Assembly: GCA_016191165.1 (NCBI GenBank)
Contig: JACPPF010000183.1
Coordinates: 1 to 64,000, forward strand
From: Planctomycetota bacterium
GTDB taxonomy: Bacteria; Planctomycetota; Planctomycetia; Gemmatales; Gemmataceae
Length of the DNA: 64,000 nt
Direction: 5' to 3'
Shown here: positions 48,501-56,673 of the stretch, piece after piece
Layout of the letters: every line of letters begins with the position of its first letter
Numbering within the stretch: the stretch's first letter is position 1
Translations under genes and position numbers: made by a program
Notes under the pieces: generated by a model
Databases searched by the model: none
What the model saw: only the letters and a program-made list of their open reading frames with translations
Told to the model about the DNA's origin: nothing

Positions 48501-48645
48501 GTAGGGTGCGTCAAGCGCAGCGCGGACGCACCATTCGTTTGCAAGGGCGTGGTGCGTCCGCGCTGCGCTTGACGCACCCTACATCTTCTTGTCAACAGGA
48601 GATATTTCGTAGGGTGCGTCAAGCGCAGCGCGGACGCACCATTCG
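48501..48645. repeat. Three copies of GTAGGGTGCGTCAAGCGCAG repeat
   Basis: Copies at 48501 (+), 48549-48582 (reverse complement) and 48609 (+). The first two form a hairpin with perfect 20-plus bp arms. It fills the gap between convergent asnB and the subtilase gene, and could terminate both. A distinct REP-like family from the other repeats in the window. Confidence 0.85.
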
Positions 48646-48650
48646 CTTGA

Positions 48651-51587
48651 TTACTTGACACCCGCGCCCAGCGGTGGCGTGGCCGCGCTCCAGAGTTGGG
48701 TATCGAAGCGGTCGCCGGTGGAATAGGCGACGTACCAGTTGCCATCCTTGTTCCGGCCGAGGAAGTCAACCAGGCCGTTGCCATCGATGTCGGCCACTTG
48801 AAGCGTGGACCAATTTCGAGCCGCGGACCACTGGGCCCAGGACGAGGTGTCGAACTGAATGCCGTTGGAAAGCCCAACCTGGACGCTTCCATCCTTGTTG
48901 AAGCCGAGCACATCAATCAGGCCATCGCCGTTGAAATCGCCGACGCGGACCGTGCGCCAGGTGGAGGCGGCGGCCCAGCGCGCCCAGGGCTGAATGGTGA
49001 ACGATTCTCCGGTGGAGACGCCGACGCGCCACTGGCCCCCCAGACTGAAGCCGAGGACGTCCGTCTTGCCATCGCCGTTGACATCGCCGACCTGAATGGT
49101 GGACCAGTTGGTGGAGGCCGACCATTGCGACCAGAGCCGGGTGGAGAAGCCCGTGCCGGTGGAGAGTCCAACCCACCACCCGCCGTAAACGCTGAAGCCA
49201 GACACGTCGGTCTTGCCATCGCCGTCGAAATCACCGACCTGAAGTGAAGACCAAACGCTTGCGTTTGACCACCTGGCGAAGGAAATGTTGACGAACGAAT
49301 CGCCCGTGGAAAGCCCGACGCGCCAGACCCCGCCGGTGCTGAAGCCGACGACGTCGGTCTTGCCATCGGCGTTGAAATCGCCGACCTGAATCGAGCGCCA
49401 GGATGTGGCCGGCGCCCACACGGCCCATTTCTGATTGACGAATGTGCCGTCCGCATTCGCGAGGCTGACCCACCAGGCGCCGCCCGTGTTGAAAAGAGCG
49501 ACGTCCTGTCGGCCATCGCCGTTGAAGTCGCCACTGAAGCGCTTCACGCCCGGGGCGGCCGTGATCGTGACCTGGAAAGTGGTAAACGTCTGGAGCGAGC
49601 CATCCGAGCCCGCGACCTGGATCGACAGCCTGCCCGCGAAGTCGGGGGCGGCATGGATTGTCAATTGATCGCCGACGACCAAAAGGGTGGCCGGTGGCGT
49701 GGCGAACGAGCCGACCAGAGTTGCGGTGTAAGTGATGGCGTCGCCATTGGCATCCGCGCTGTTGAGCGAGACCGTCAAGCTTCGGCCGGCGAACATCGTC
49801 TGATCGGAAATGGCGCCGATCTGCGGTGCGGCGTTGCCTTGAATGGTGAGCCCAAACGTCTTGACCGAGGATAACTGGCCATCGGACGCGGTGACTTCGA
49901 CCTGGACGCTGCCGCTGCCATCCGCGGGAGCTTGAATCGTCAGGCGGTTGCCCGCGATGGATACCGTCGGAATGGCTCCGCTGCCGGGCTGGGCGTTCCA
50001 CAATAGACTTGGATCGGCATAAAAAGAAGCGTCGAGAGTCGCCACGAGATTGGCGGGGGACATCGTGGTTGCCATCGAGCCTTCCCAGCGGCGCACTTCG
50101 CCATTGGGCAAAATGCAGTACCAGGTTCCGCTGGTGCTCGTCATCCATTTTTCGTTTTCGCCCCAGCTATTCTGAAAGTAATCTCCCGCGAAGGTCAGGC
50201 CGAGTTGCTGTTGAAGCTGATACGCCTGAGACGACGAACCGCCGAGGACGCGGGCGCTGAAAGTGATGGCATCGCCGTTGGCGTCCGTCGCGTTGAGCGT
50301 GAGCGTCAACGTGCCGCCCGGCGCGACGTTTTGAGCCGCGATATCCTGGAGCACTGGCGCGGAGTTCGTCGGCGTACCCAGCGAATTGAGGGCGGCGTAT
50401 AGATCGAGCCGTTTGTAGGTTCGGCCGGTGTTGGCGACGTTGTCGTCCTCGTCGTCCCCGTCCACGATGCTAACGCCGGTCGTTTTCATGACATTGAGAA
50501 TTGTGTCCTGGTTGGCGGCCATGCCCAGCGAATCCATGGCTTGATGGATGAGCACGGCAGAGCCAGCGACGACGGGGGTCGCCATCGACGTACCCGCCAT
50601 GCCGCGGAACGTGTTGTTCAGGTAGGTGCTGGTGATGATGGCGCCAGGCGCCATGATGCTCAGGGCGGGGCCTCGCTGCGAGAAGCTGGCGACCCGATCC
50701 GCGGCCGTGGTGTTGTCGCGAGCGCCGGAACCCCAGGCCACGGCGCCGAAGTCGCCGGAATAAACCGCGCCGACCGAAGCCACCAACGGGCTGACCGCGG
50801 GATAGCTCATGCCGATCGCGCTGCTGTTGGAGTAAAAGCTGTTCCCCGCCGCGACAGAGATGAACACGCCGCCATTCTTGAGCGACGTGAATTCGTCGTC
50901 AAGGAACGTAAACGGATTCGTGGTGTAGTTGCCCGACCCGAGCGACAGGTTGACGGCGACGATGTTGTATTGGGCACGATAAGAGACAACCCATTGCAAG
51001 GCCGACTCGACGCTGCCGTAGGAACCCGAGCCATCGGCGCCCAGCACTTTGAGAGCGATGAGGTTGACGTCGGGCGCGACGCCGGAATAGGACTGGTTCG
51101 AGCTGCCGATGATGCCGGCGACGTGGGTGCCGTGGCCGTTGTCGTCCATCGGATTGGCGTCGTTATTGGCGAAATCCCAGCCGGCGATGACGCGAAAGCC
51201 CGGGCCGAACCCGCCGCCGAGATTGGGATTGTTGTAATCGATGCCGGTGTCGATGACGGCGACGCTGTAGCCCGCGCCGCGATAAGAAGTATTGCTGAAG
51301 ACGTTGGGCAGGCCGATGAGCGGGCCGAACGTGGGATTTTGTCCCGACAGCGCGCTCGCGGAGGCCAGCGTCGCATCGCCGGTCTGCACGCTGGAATCGA
51401 CGACACTCACGTCATCCACGCGAAAGGTTTGCTGACTCCAGGCTTCATGTACGGGGTCGATCGGACCAACGACGGCGGGAACGAGACGATCTTCGAGGCA
51501 TTCCACGGCTAGACGCGCCGTGGTGGGACGGCGACGGACGGGGGCCTTCGGCGCGCGGCGCCACGGCCATAGTTTGGACCAAAACAT
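48651..51587 (-). CDS. Secreted subtilisin-like protease with FG-GAP/VCBS-like repeats
   Basis: 978 residues. An N-terminal basic region and the LEDRLVPA motif (LEDR 31-34) precede a full S8 catalytic domain: Asp113 in VAVIDTGID, His152 in NGHGTHVAG, oxyanion Asn249 in AAGNS, Ser334 in GTSMATPVVAG. Two Ig-like modules (about 460-680) follow, and then about six FG-GAP-like repeats of 45-50 residues (VGDFNGDGKTDVxGFS), likely a calcium-binding propeller. Start at ATG 51587 with AAGGA upstream; the longer frame to 51821 is not needed. The gap 51588-52129 upstream shows nothing I can assign besides promoter space for divergent genes. Confidence 0.88.
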   Translation of the reverse strand: MFWSKLWPWRRAPKAPVRRRPTTARLAVECLEDRLVPAVVGPIDPVHEAWSQQTFRVDDVSVVDSSVQTGDATLASASALSGQNPTFGPLIGLPNVFSNTSYRGAGYSVAVIDTGIDYNNPNLGGGFGPGFRVIAGWDFANNDANPMDDNGHGTHVAGIIGSSNQSYSGVAPDVNLIALKVLGADGSGSYGSVESALQWVVSYRAQYNIVAVNLSLGSGNYTTNPFTFLDDEFTSLKNGGVFISVAAGNSFYSNSSAIGMSYPAVSPLVASVGAVYSGDFGAVAWGSGARDNTTAADRVASFSQRGPALSIMAPGAIITSTYLNNTFRGMAGTSMATPVVAGSAVLIHQAMDSLGMAANQDTILNVMKTTGVSIVDGDDEDDNVANTGRTYKRLDLYAALNSLGTPTNSAPVLQDIAAQNVAPGGTLTLTLNATDANGDAITFSARVLGGSSSQAYQLQQQLGLTFAGDYFQNSWGENEKWMTSTSGTWYCILPNGEVRRWEGSMATTMSPANLVATLDASFYADPSLLWNAQPGSGAIPTVSIAGNRLTIQAPADGSGSVQVEVTASDGQLSSVKTFGLTIQGNAAPQIGAISDQTMFAGRSLTVSLNSADANGDAITYTATLVGSFATPPATLLVVGDQLTIHAAPDFAGRLSIQVAGSDGSLQTFTTFQVTITAAPGVKRFSGDFNGDGRQDVALFNTGGAWWVSLANADGTFVNQKWAVWAPATSWRSIQVGDFNADGKTDVVGFSTGGVWRVGLSTGDSFVNISFARWSNASVWSSLQVGDFDGDGKTDVSGFSVYGGWWVGLSTGTGFSTRLWSQWSASTNWSTIQVGDVNGDGKTDVLGFSLGGQWRVGVSTGESFTIQPWARWAAASTWRTVRVGDFNGDGLIDVLGFNKDGSVQVGLSNGIQFDTSSWAQWSAARNWSTLQVADIDGNGLVDFLGRNKDGNWYVAYSTGDRFDTQLWSAATPPLGAGVK

Positions 51588-52129
51588 GGAAAGATTCCTT
51601 CGGCAACCTGGCGACCACCAATGCCGCGGCGGGAAGCGGCAACGTTGGCCCATGGCTTTGCGTCCCCACGTCACCGTGGGTTTGCTCTTGTCGGGAATCA
51701 GCAATTTACTGATTCTGACAAAACCATAGCTCATGACGACTATGCAGGCAAATCCGATGATGCCGATCCGGGCGCAAATGCCGGTAGGATCGACGCACCC
51801 GCGCGCCGCACAAGCGTTCAACGGTGACGATTACGTGGGAAATGCCAACGTTGCAGCCACGTTGGGGGAGATCCATTCCGTTTCCAGGCGTCCTGCCCGC
51901 CGAGCGTATTGTACAAATGCACCGTGGTGGGGATATTCTTGAAATGCGGATATTGGCAGAAAATCAAAGAATAGCTTGTCAACGCAATCCGATCACGGGA
52001 AGTCTGTCGATTGGGTTCCCGGCGCCGGGCATTGCCTGGCGACAACAACTGCGCTTGCTCGATCCGCGGTTTCCGCTAAATTGGAATAGGGCGCCGGTTC
52101 GATTGAACGATAGACTCTGGGGATTGTGA

Positions 52130-52468
52130 ATGGCGGCAAAGCGTTATTTGATGAATGCAGGCCGAACCACCAAGCAGGGCCAGCAGATCAACATCGGCAA
52201 GGACTCCCCGGAATACCTGGCGCTCACGACCACCATCTTCATGAATGCCGACGACATGAAAGAGGCCGGCATCACTTCGGGCGTGAACGTGCGGGTCGTC
52301 TCCGACAACGGCGAGGCGATCTTTCTGTGCAAGGAAGGCAAGATTCCGGCGGGGATCATCTTCGTCGCCTACGGCCCGCCGACCTGCAAGTTGATGGGCC
52401 AAACCACGGACGGAACCGGCATGCCAACGTCGAAGGGCTGGGAAGTTGAAGTCGAACCCATCGTTTAG
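52130..52468 (+). CDS. fmdD: Formylmethanofuran dehydrogenase subunit D-like (molybdopterin-binding)
   Basis: 112 residues fitting FmdD/FwdD: MNAGRTTKQGQQINIGKDSPEYL, a beta barrel with GVNVRVVSDNGEAIFLCKEG, and PAGIIFVAYGPPTCKLMG, which in the archaeal enzyme helps hold the bis-pterin cofactor against subunit B. Subunit D is separate in methanogens and is not part of the aerobic-methylotroph Fhc complex. Located 1.6 kb upstream of fmdB on the same strand, with three unrelated-looking genes between. Confidence 0.85.
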   Translation: MAAKRYLMNAGRTTKQGQQINIGKDSPEYLALTTTIFMNADDMKEAGITSGVNVRVVSDNGEAIFLCKEGKIPAGIIFVAYGPPTCKLMGQTTDGTGMPTSKGWEVEVEPIV

Positions 52469-52487
52469 CCGCGTGCCTCTGGCACGC
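52469..52487. other. Short hairpin after fmdD
   Basis: GCGTGCC-TCT-GGCACGC forms a 7 bp stem with a 3 nt loop immediately after the fmdD stop codon, overlapping the region ahead of the next ribosome binding site. No T-tract. May attenuate or protect the fmdD message. Confidence 0.35.
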
Positions 52488-52499
52488 GAGGAGTGCAAT

Positions 52500-52655
52500 G
52501 TGAACCCCAACGAACTCGAAATCAGCGGCCCCGATCCCAGGCCCTCGCCGGACTTGGCCGACGCGCAAGACGTGCTGGCGTGGGAAGAAATTAGCGCCGG
52601 CCGCTACATGCCGCGCCGCATCCGCGGCAGTTTGCGTGGTCGCGTGCTGGGCTGA
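52500..52655 (+). CDS. Small hypothetical protein in the fmd locus
   Basis: About 51 residues from GTG 52500, with GAGGAG six nt upstream. Reads NPNELEISGPDPRPSPDL near its start and RYMPRRIRGSLRGRVLG at the end: a Pro-rich acidic first half and a strongly basic tail. No recognisable family. It lies 31 bp after fmdD and is read in the same direction, so it could be a small subunit or assembly peptide of the complex. Confidence 0.5.
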   Translation: MNPNELEISGPDPRPSPDLADAQDVLAWEEISAGRYMPRRIRGSLRGRVLG

Positions 52656-52727
52656 ACGTTTCTGGTGCCGCCCGGTCCGGGCGAACAAGAGGTGTTGCGA
52701 CCTAATCGTTGAAAACCCGGAGAATCC

Positions 52728-53453
52728 ATGAGCACAACTACATCCACTGAATTGGAAGAAGAACTGGAGAGCAAAAAATTCCAAGACGCCGTTCAGGCGG
52801 TGGCATTCCTCACGACTCGCTCAGGCTCTGATCGGAGGATTTCGCTTCCAAACCCATTTTTAGGAGGCCTGGAGGGGCAGTTCTGGAGGTGGAATAGGAT
52901 AGCCGGTCAGTTCATTAAACAGGACAAGGCCGACCAAGCACTTGAGGTATGGTCGGCCATGTACCTCTCTCTTCTGGCGATTCAGGGCCGTTACCACCAG
53001 CGATTGCACAAGGGGATGGCGTTGTGCAACATTGGATATGCCCTAGGTAAAATCCACGGGGAAAGGGCTAACCAAGCCAAAAGTTGGATCCTTGGAATTA
53101 TCGAGGACATTTTCACGGATGTTGACAGCGTCGAGGAAGGACTCAATCACAAAAACCTCCTGTCGATGCAGAACGTTACGGCTCCACGAATTCGTCAACT
53201 CGTTTCCGCAGTTCGCCTTCGTGTCTTCGATGAGGCGATAACGCCCTTATTCCCAGAATCGTGTGTCGATTTCATTGTGACGCCCGCGGTTGATGCTCCT
53301 TCCATCGTTGCTCTCAAGTATATTGGCGACCTTCAGTCGTGCATCAATAGCGCCTCCCCGGATTTGCCAAGGGAGGACGGAACGTACTGGAACGTGCTCA
53401 AGAAATGCTGGTCGTTCCTGGATTGGTCAAAGGGGGTGATCAGTGACGACTGA
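52728..53453 (+). CDS. Hypothetical protein inserted in the fmd locus
   Basis: 241 residues, not recognised. It begins STTTSTELEEELESKKFQD and is largely helical, with an aromatic-rich segment (GQFWRWNRIAGQFIKQDKADQALEVW) that resembles a solitary TPR-like pair, and an internal Cys. No signal or membrane segment. GC content is lower than in fmdD/fmdB. Its stop overlaps the start of the next gene by 11 bp, so the two are probably co-translated partners brought in together. Confidence 0.6.
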   Translation: MSTTTSTELEEELESKKFQDAVQAVAFLTTRSGSDRRISLPNPFLGGLEGQFWRWNRIAGQFIKQDKADQALEVWSAMYLSLLAIQGRYHQRLHKGMALCNIGYALGKIHGERANQAKSWILGIIEDIFTDVDSVEEGLNHKNLLSMQNVTAPRIRQLVSAVRLRVFDEAITPLFPESCVDFIVTPAVDAPSIVALKYIGDLQSCINSASPDLPREDGTYWNVLKKCWSFLDWSKGVISDD

Positions 53454-53868
53454 CCCCAGCGCGAAGGCAGCCGGACCGGAAAAACCCAAATCCCAACCGG
53501 TTCCACAGCAGGATGGGCCGACTCGGGCAAACGTTCCTAAACCCCGTGCGCCGAGGCGGTCCCATGCGGAGGCAGTAGAACGGCATCTTGCCGATCTTCA
53601 ACAAAGACTTTCCAATCGCGAGCAGGAAATTGAACGTAATCGAAAAGAACTTGCCGATGCACAGGAACGAGAACGTGCACTCCAGAAACAAATCCTACCA
53701 TTGTCGAACGCACAGGCAGCGAGAACTTGGACTTCGTTCTGGCTGGGGTTGCTCATTAGTATTGTTACCGTCGCGATGATCATCGGCGGCGCGTTGATAA
53801 GAGGGTGTTTTGCAATTGAACGCTTGTTCACAACAGGCGCTACTTCAATACGATTTTTCCCCTACTAA
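53443..53868 (+). CDS. Coiled-coil membrane protein, unknown
   Basis: 141 residues from GTG 53443. A Pro-rich, basic N-terminus precedes a coiled coil (about 45-85: EAVERHLADLQQRLSNREQE and onwards) and one transmembrane helix (about 100-125, WLGLLISIVTVAMIIGGALI). It would be a small membrane-tethered partner of the preceding overlapping gene. Not recognised; AT content is raised. Confidence 0.55.
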   Translation: MTTDPSAKAAGPEKPKSQPVPQQDGPTRANVPKPRAPRRSHAEAVERHLADLQQRLSNREQEIERNRKELADAQERERALQKQILPLSNAQAARTWTSFWLGLLISIVTVAMIIGGALIRGCFAIERLFTTGATSIRFFPY

Positions 53869-53869
53869 A

Positions 53870-54061
53870 ATGGCCGTTTCCCGGCTCGAAAAGTCGTTTC
53901 GATGCGGCAAACTGGGCAAGAAATCGAATTCAAAAACAAGAAATCGAATTCAAAAACACCCTCTAAGTTCGGACGCTCAACAGGGCGCAGGTTTTGGGGC
54001 CGGTTGGGCATTGATTTGTCTTGGCGGACTCATTCAAGTGGTGTTTGGTTGGCTCAAATAG
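53870..54061 (+). CDS. Possible small membrane protein
   Basis: A 63-codon frame beginning MAVSRLEKSFRCGKLGKKSN and ending with a hydrophobic stretch GAGWALICLGGLIQVVFGWL. It includes a 20 bp tandem duplication (53918-53957). Doubtful; it may be decayed sequence between the unknown pair and fmdB. Confidence 0.25.
   Translation: MAVSRLEKSFRCGKLGKKSNSKTRNRIQKHPLSSDAQQGAGFGAGWALICLGGLIQVVFGWLK
53918..53957 (+). repeat. 20-bp tandem duplication
   Basis: AAGAAATCGAATTCAAAAAC occurs twice head to tail. AT-rich, and located just upstream of fmdB. Confidence 0.9.
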
Positions 54062-54078
54062 AGCTTCGGAGTACAGGA

Positions 54079-55407
54079 ATGCCTCTAACCATCGTCAAAA
54101 ACGCCACCTGCACTTTTTGTGGCTGCGTCTGCGATGACATCGAGTTGCATGCCGACGGTATACGAATCACCGAGACCAAACGAGCGTGCAGCCTCGGCGA
54201 ATCGTGGTTCAAGAATCACACCGCGGAACACCTCTATCCCGACGCGCTGATTGATGGCCATCCCGCCACCGTGGATGACGCGGTTGAGGCCGCCGCCGAT
54301 TACTTGCTGAACGCGGACATGCCGCTCGTTTATGGCATGAGCAATATCACCTGTGAGGCTCAGCGGGAAGCGGTGTCGCTGGCCGAGTTGGTTGGCGCGG
54401 TTGTCGATAGCCACACCTCGCTCTGACACGGGCCAACCGAGATTGCCGCCCAGTTGGGCGGAAAGGTGACCTGCACGCTGGGCGAAGTGAAAAACCGGGC
54501 CGACTTCATGATCTACTGGGGAGGCAACCCGGCCGAATGCCACCCCCGGCACTTCACGAAATATTCCCTCACGCAAAAAGGCAAGTTCACGCCCAAGGGA
54601 CGCAAAGACCGCACCATGGTCCTTGTCGATATCCGCGAGACTCCCAGCGCCAAGGCGGCCGACGTATTCTTGCAGGTTCGGCCCGGCAAGGACTTCGAAC
54701 TCGTCACCGCGCTGCGTGCGATCGTCAAGGGCCAGCGCGTCAACGAGGCCGCCGTCGCCGAGACGGGACTGCCTCTTGAAAAGCTGCACGAGCTCGTCGC
54801 CATGATGAAGGCGGCCCGCTTCGGCATCATCTTCTTCGGCATGGGCCTGTCGATGACGCGCGGCAAGCACATGAACTCCGCCGCCGTCCTGATGCTCGCC
54901 GCCGAGATGAACGCGTTCACGAAATTCGTGGCCATGCCGATGCGAGGCCACGGCAACGTCACCGGCGCCGATGTCGTCATGCGCTACACGACGGGCTATC
55001 CGTTCGGCGTCAACCTGTGCCGTGGGTATCCGCGTTTCAATCCTGGCGAGTTTTCGACGGTGGACCTGCTTGTGCGCGGCGACAACGACGCCTGCCTGGT
55101 ACTCGGCGCCGACCCGGGCGCGACGATGCCGCAGCCGGCGATTAACCATCTGGCGCGCATCCCGACGATCACCCTCGATCCCAAGGTTACGCACACGAGC
55201 CGGCTATCGCGCGTTCACATCACGACGGCGGTGACCGGCGTCAGCGCCCCGGGAACCGCGTACCGCATGGACGAGATCCCGCTGCCGTTGCGACCAGCGC
55301 TGAAGTCGCCGTACCCGACGGATGAAGAGGTCGTGCGACGCATTCGCGAGGCAGTCATGCGCCGGCCGGCGTGGCTGCCGGAGCGCAATGCGGAGATGGT
55401 GGTGTAG
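54079..55407 (+). CDS. fmdB: Formylmethanofuran dehydrogenase subunit B, probable selenoprotein (in-frame UGA = Sec116)
   Basis: 442 residues if TGA 54424-54426 is read as Sec116. The N-terminal [4Fe-4S] motif is CTFCGCVC (Cys11, 14, 16, 18) with Cys37 in RACSLG. Next is NITCEAQREAVSLAELVGAV, then the TGA, then HGPTEIAAQLGGKVTCTLGE and RADFMIYWGGNPAE, a continuous match to the Mo/W-bis-PGD catalytic subunit. Family members have Cys (or Sec in some methanogens) before HGP as the metal ligand. No frameshift or other stop occurs, and a hairpin follows at SECIS distance. The alternatives are a nonsense mutation or a sequencing error at exactly this codon. Forms a complex with FmdA, C and D that interconverts CO2 or formate and formyl-methanofuran. 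Confidence 0.88.
54424..54470 (+). promoter_or_regulatory. UGA(Sec) codon with candidate bacterial SECIS hairpin
   Basis: TGA at 54424-54426 is followed by CCGCCC (54446-54451), an AGTT loop (54452-54455) and GGGCGG (54456-54461). The loop lies 25 nt after the UGA, within the 16-37 nt range usual for bacterial SECIS, and contains the G-U typical of SelB-recognised loops. The first bases after UGA (CACGGGCC) also resemble those after the Sec codon of formate dehydrogenase genes. Confidence 0.65.
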
Positions 55408-55437
55408 CGCGCGGATAAGATGAAAGGAGGGTGTTCC

Positions 55438-55794
55438 ATGGTCAGCGAAATCACGCTAATCGATAAGGGCCGAGGACTGCAGCTCTCAACGAGCCGCATT
55501 ACGGTGATGGACTTGGTCCAGTACTTCAAACATGATTGGTCCTACGAAGAAATCATGCAGTGGATTCCTTCGCTGACTCGCGAAGAGATCGCTGTGGTCG
55601 AAGCATACTATCGCGAACACAAGAACGAGCTGGACGAGGAAGATCGAAAGATCGACGAGTATCGCGAAGAGCAAGCACGGCTTCAGGCCCTCCGTTTCCC
55701 GATTCCCGACGAAACCAGGGAGGAAAAACTTGCTCGCTTCCGGAAGTTGCTGAAGGCGCGTGAGGAGAAAAACGGTGAAGGGAATCCTCGCTGA
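55438..55794 (+). CDS. DUF433-type antitoxin (module 1)
   Basis: 118 residues; ATG 55438 has AAGGAGG upstream, so the in-frame ATG at 55420 is not used. The core STSRITVMDLVQYFKHDWSYEEIMQWIPSLTREEI is the DUF433 helix-turn-helix-like fold, with a long acidic helical C-terminus that would contact the toxin. It overlaps the downstream toxin gene by 20 bp. Paralogous to the gene at 62615-62992 (same STSRITV core, same overlap). Placed 30 bp after fmdB. Confidence 0.8.
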   Translation: MVSEITLIDKGRGLQLSTSRITVMDLVQYFKHDWSYEEIMQWIPSLTREEIAVVEAYYREHKNELDEEDRKIDEYREEQARLQALRFPIPDETREEKLARFRKLLKAREEKNGEGNPR

Positions 55795-56191
55795 TGCCAA
55801 CATCACCGGCCCGATCGAATCGCTCGTCCACCAGATGCAATCCGGTACGTGGGTCGAGTTCTGGACGGCGCTCGGTCTGCAATTCAAACGATTCGACGAC
55901 TTGGGGCTGTCGCCGGATGCGTCCGACTTCACCGTCTGGCAGACTTGCCAATCCGAGCATTTAATTCTGATTACCGCCAATCGCAATAAGAAGTCTGCGG
56001 ATTCCCTGGAAGAGACGATTCTTCAGTACAATCAGCCTGATAGCCTACCGGTGTTTACAATCTCTAATATGGAAGCGTTTGGCGCTAGCCGAACCTACGC
56101 GGAAAAGGTTCTGGAGCATCTGTACGATTACCTGCTGCGCATCGACGAATTCCGCGGCACCGGGCGGTTGTATTTGCCGCAGAAGCAATAG
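55775..56191 (+). CDS. DUF5615 PIN-like toxin (module 1)
   Basis: 138 residues from GTG 55775 inside the antitoxin's end. Starts KGILADANITGPIESLV: an early acidic pair (AD-x-N) typical of PIN-like DUF5615 proteins. The second block is HLILITANRNKKSADSLEETI (acidic residues after ITANR), and RGTGRLYLP closes the protein. Paralogous to 62973-63380 over the whole length. Likely an RNase toxin neutralised by the DUF433 protein; activity unproven. Confidence 0.75.
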   Translation: MKGILADANITGPIESLVHQMQSGTWVEFWTALGLQFKRFDDLGLSPDASDFTVWQTCQSEHLILITANRNKKSADSLEETILQYNQPDSLPVFTISNMEAFGASRTYAEKVLEHLYDYLLRIDEFRGTGRLYLPQKQ

Positions 56192-56241
56192 TACAACTCC
56201 AGAAAGCTGATTGAAAAACACTTTCTCACCAGAACCGAGAA

Positions 56242-56667
56242 ATGACGCATTTCCTTGATGAGTGGCTGATTCGAAAACGTGGTCGTCCGTTGCTCTCGAT
56301 ACGAGAGGCGAGGACATCGCGTTTCAAGTATACGCGACAACTAGGAGCGCGCGGCCATTTTGCCGTAGTTCAACTTCGAGGTGAGCCAGCCAGTGATTTC
56401 GCGTTCCGATCCCGCGTAAACTGGCTGGTACGAGGAGCGGATTACTCCACCGCCGTGCTGGACGGGATCCTCGACGAACTATTCGCGTCTAACCTTGGGC
56501 ATGTCGTAGCGAAAGTTCACTTTACACTGGAAGCGATCGAATGGCACGAAGTGGATTCCTGCGCGGTCGCGTTCTACCACGCGGCTCGTGGTGCCGTGCG
56601 TGAAATCCTCGGACTTGATACCTACAAAGATCATAACGTAGAATTACCCTACCCAAGGCGAGATTAG
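56242..56667 (+). CDS. Stand-alone EF-G domain IV-like protein
   Basis: 141 residues. The middle and C-terminal part follow the order of translation factor EF-G domain IV: KYTRQLGARGHFAVVQL (compare the QTGGRGQFA strand), YSTAVLDGILDELFASN, and AKVHFTLEAIEWHEVDSCAV with a helix (AARGAVREIL), where EF-G has VDVKVTLxDGSYHEVDS. No GTPase or other EF-G domains are present, so it may act on ribosomes as a fragment-like factor. Assignment is by pattern only. The gene sits between a toxin gene and the fmdA remnant. Confidence 0.5.
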   Translation: MTHFLDEWLIRKRGRPLLSIREARTSRFKYTRQLGARGHFAVVQLRGEPASDFAFRSRVNWLVRGADYSTAVLDGILDELFASNLGHVVAKVHFTLEAIEWHEVDSCAVAFYHAARGAVREILGLDTYKDHNVELPYPRRD

Positions 56668-56673
56668 ACCGGC

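Noticed and set aside
51588-51821. 78-residue upstream extension of the subtilase
   Set aside because: The internal ATG at 51587 has a ribosome binding site and places the LEDR motif as in the other surface protein.
54424-54426. fmdB as a frameshifted or nonsense pseudogene
   Set aside because: The frame before and after TGA is the same, no other lesion exists, and the codon coincides with the catalytic Cys/Sec position.
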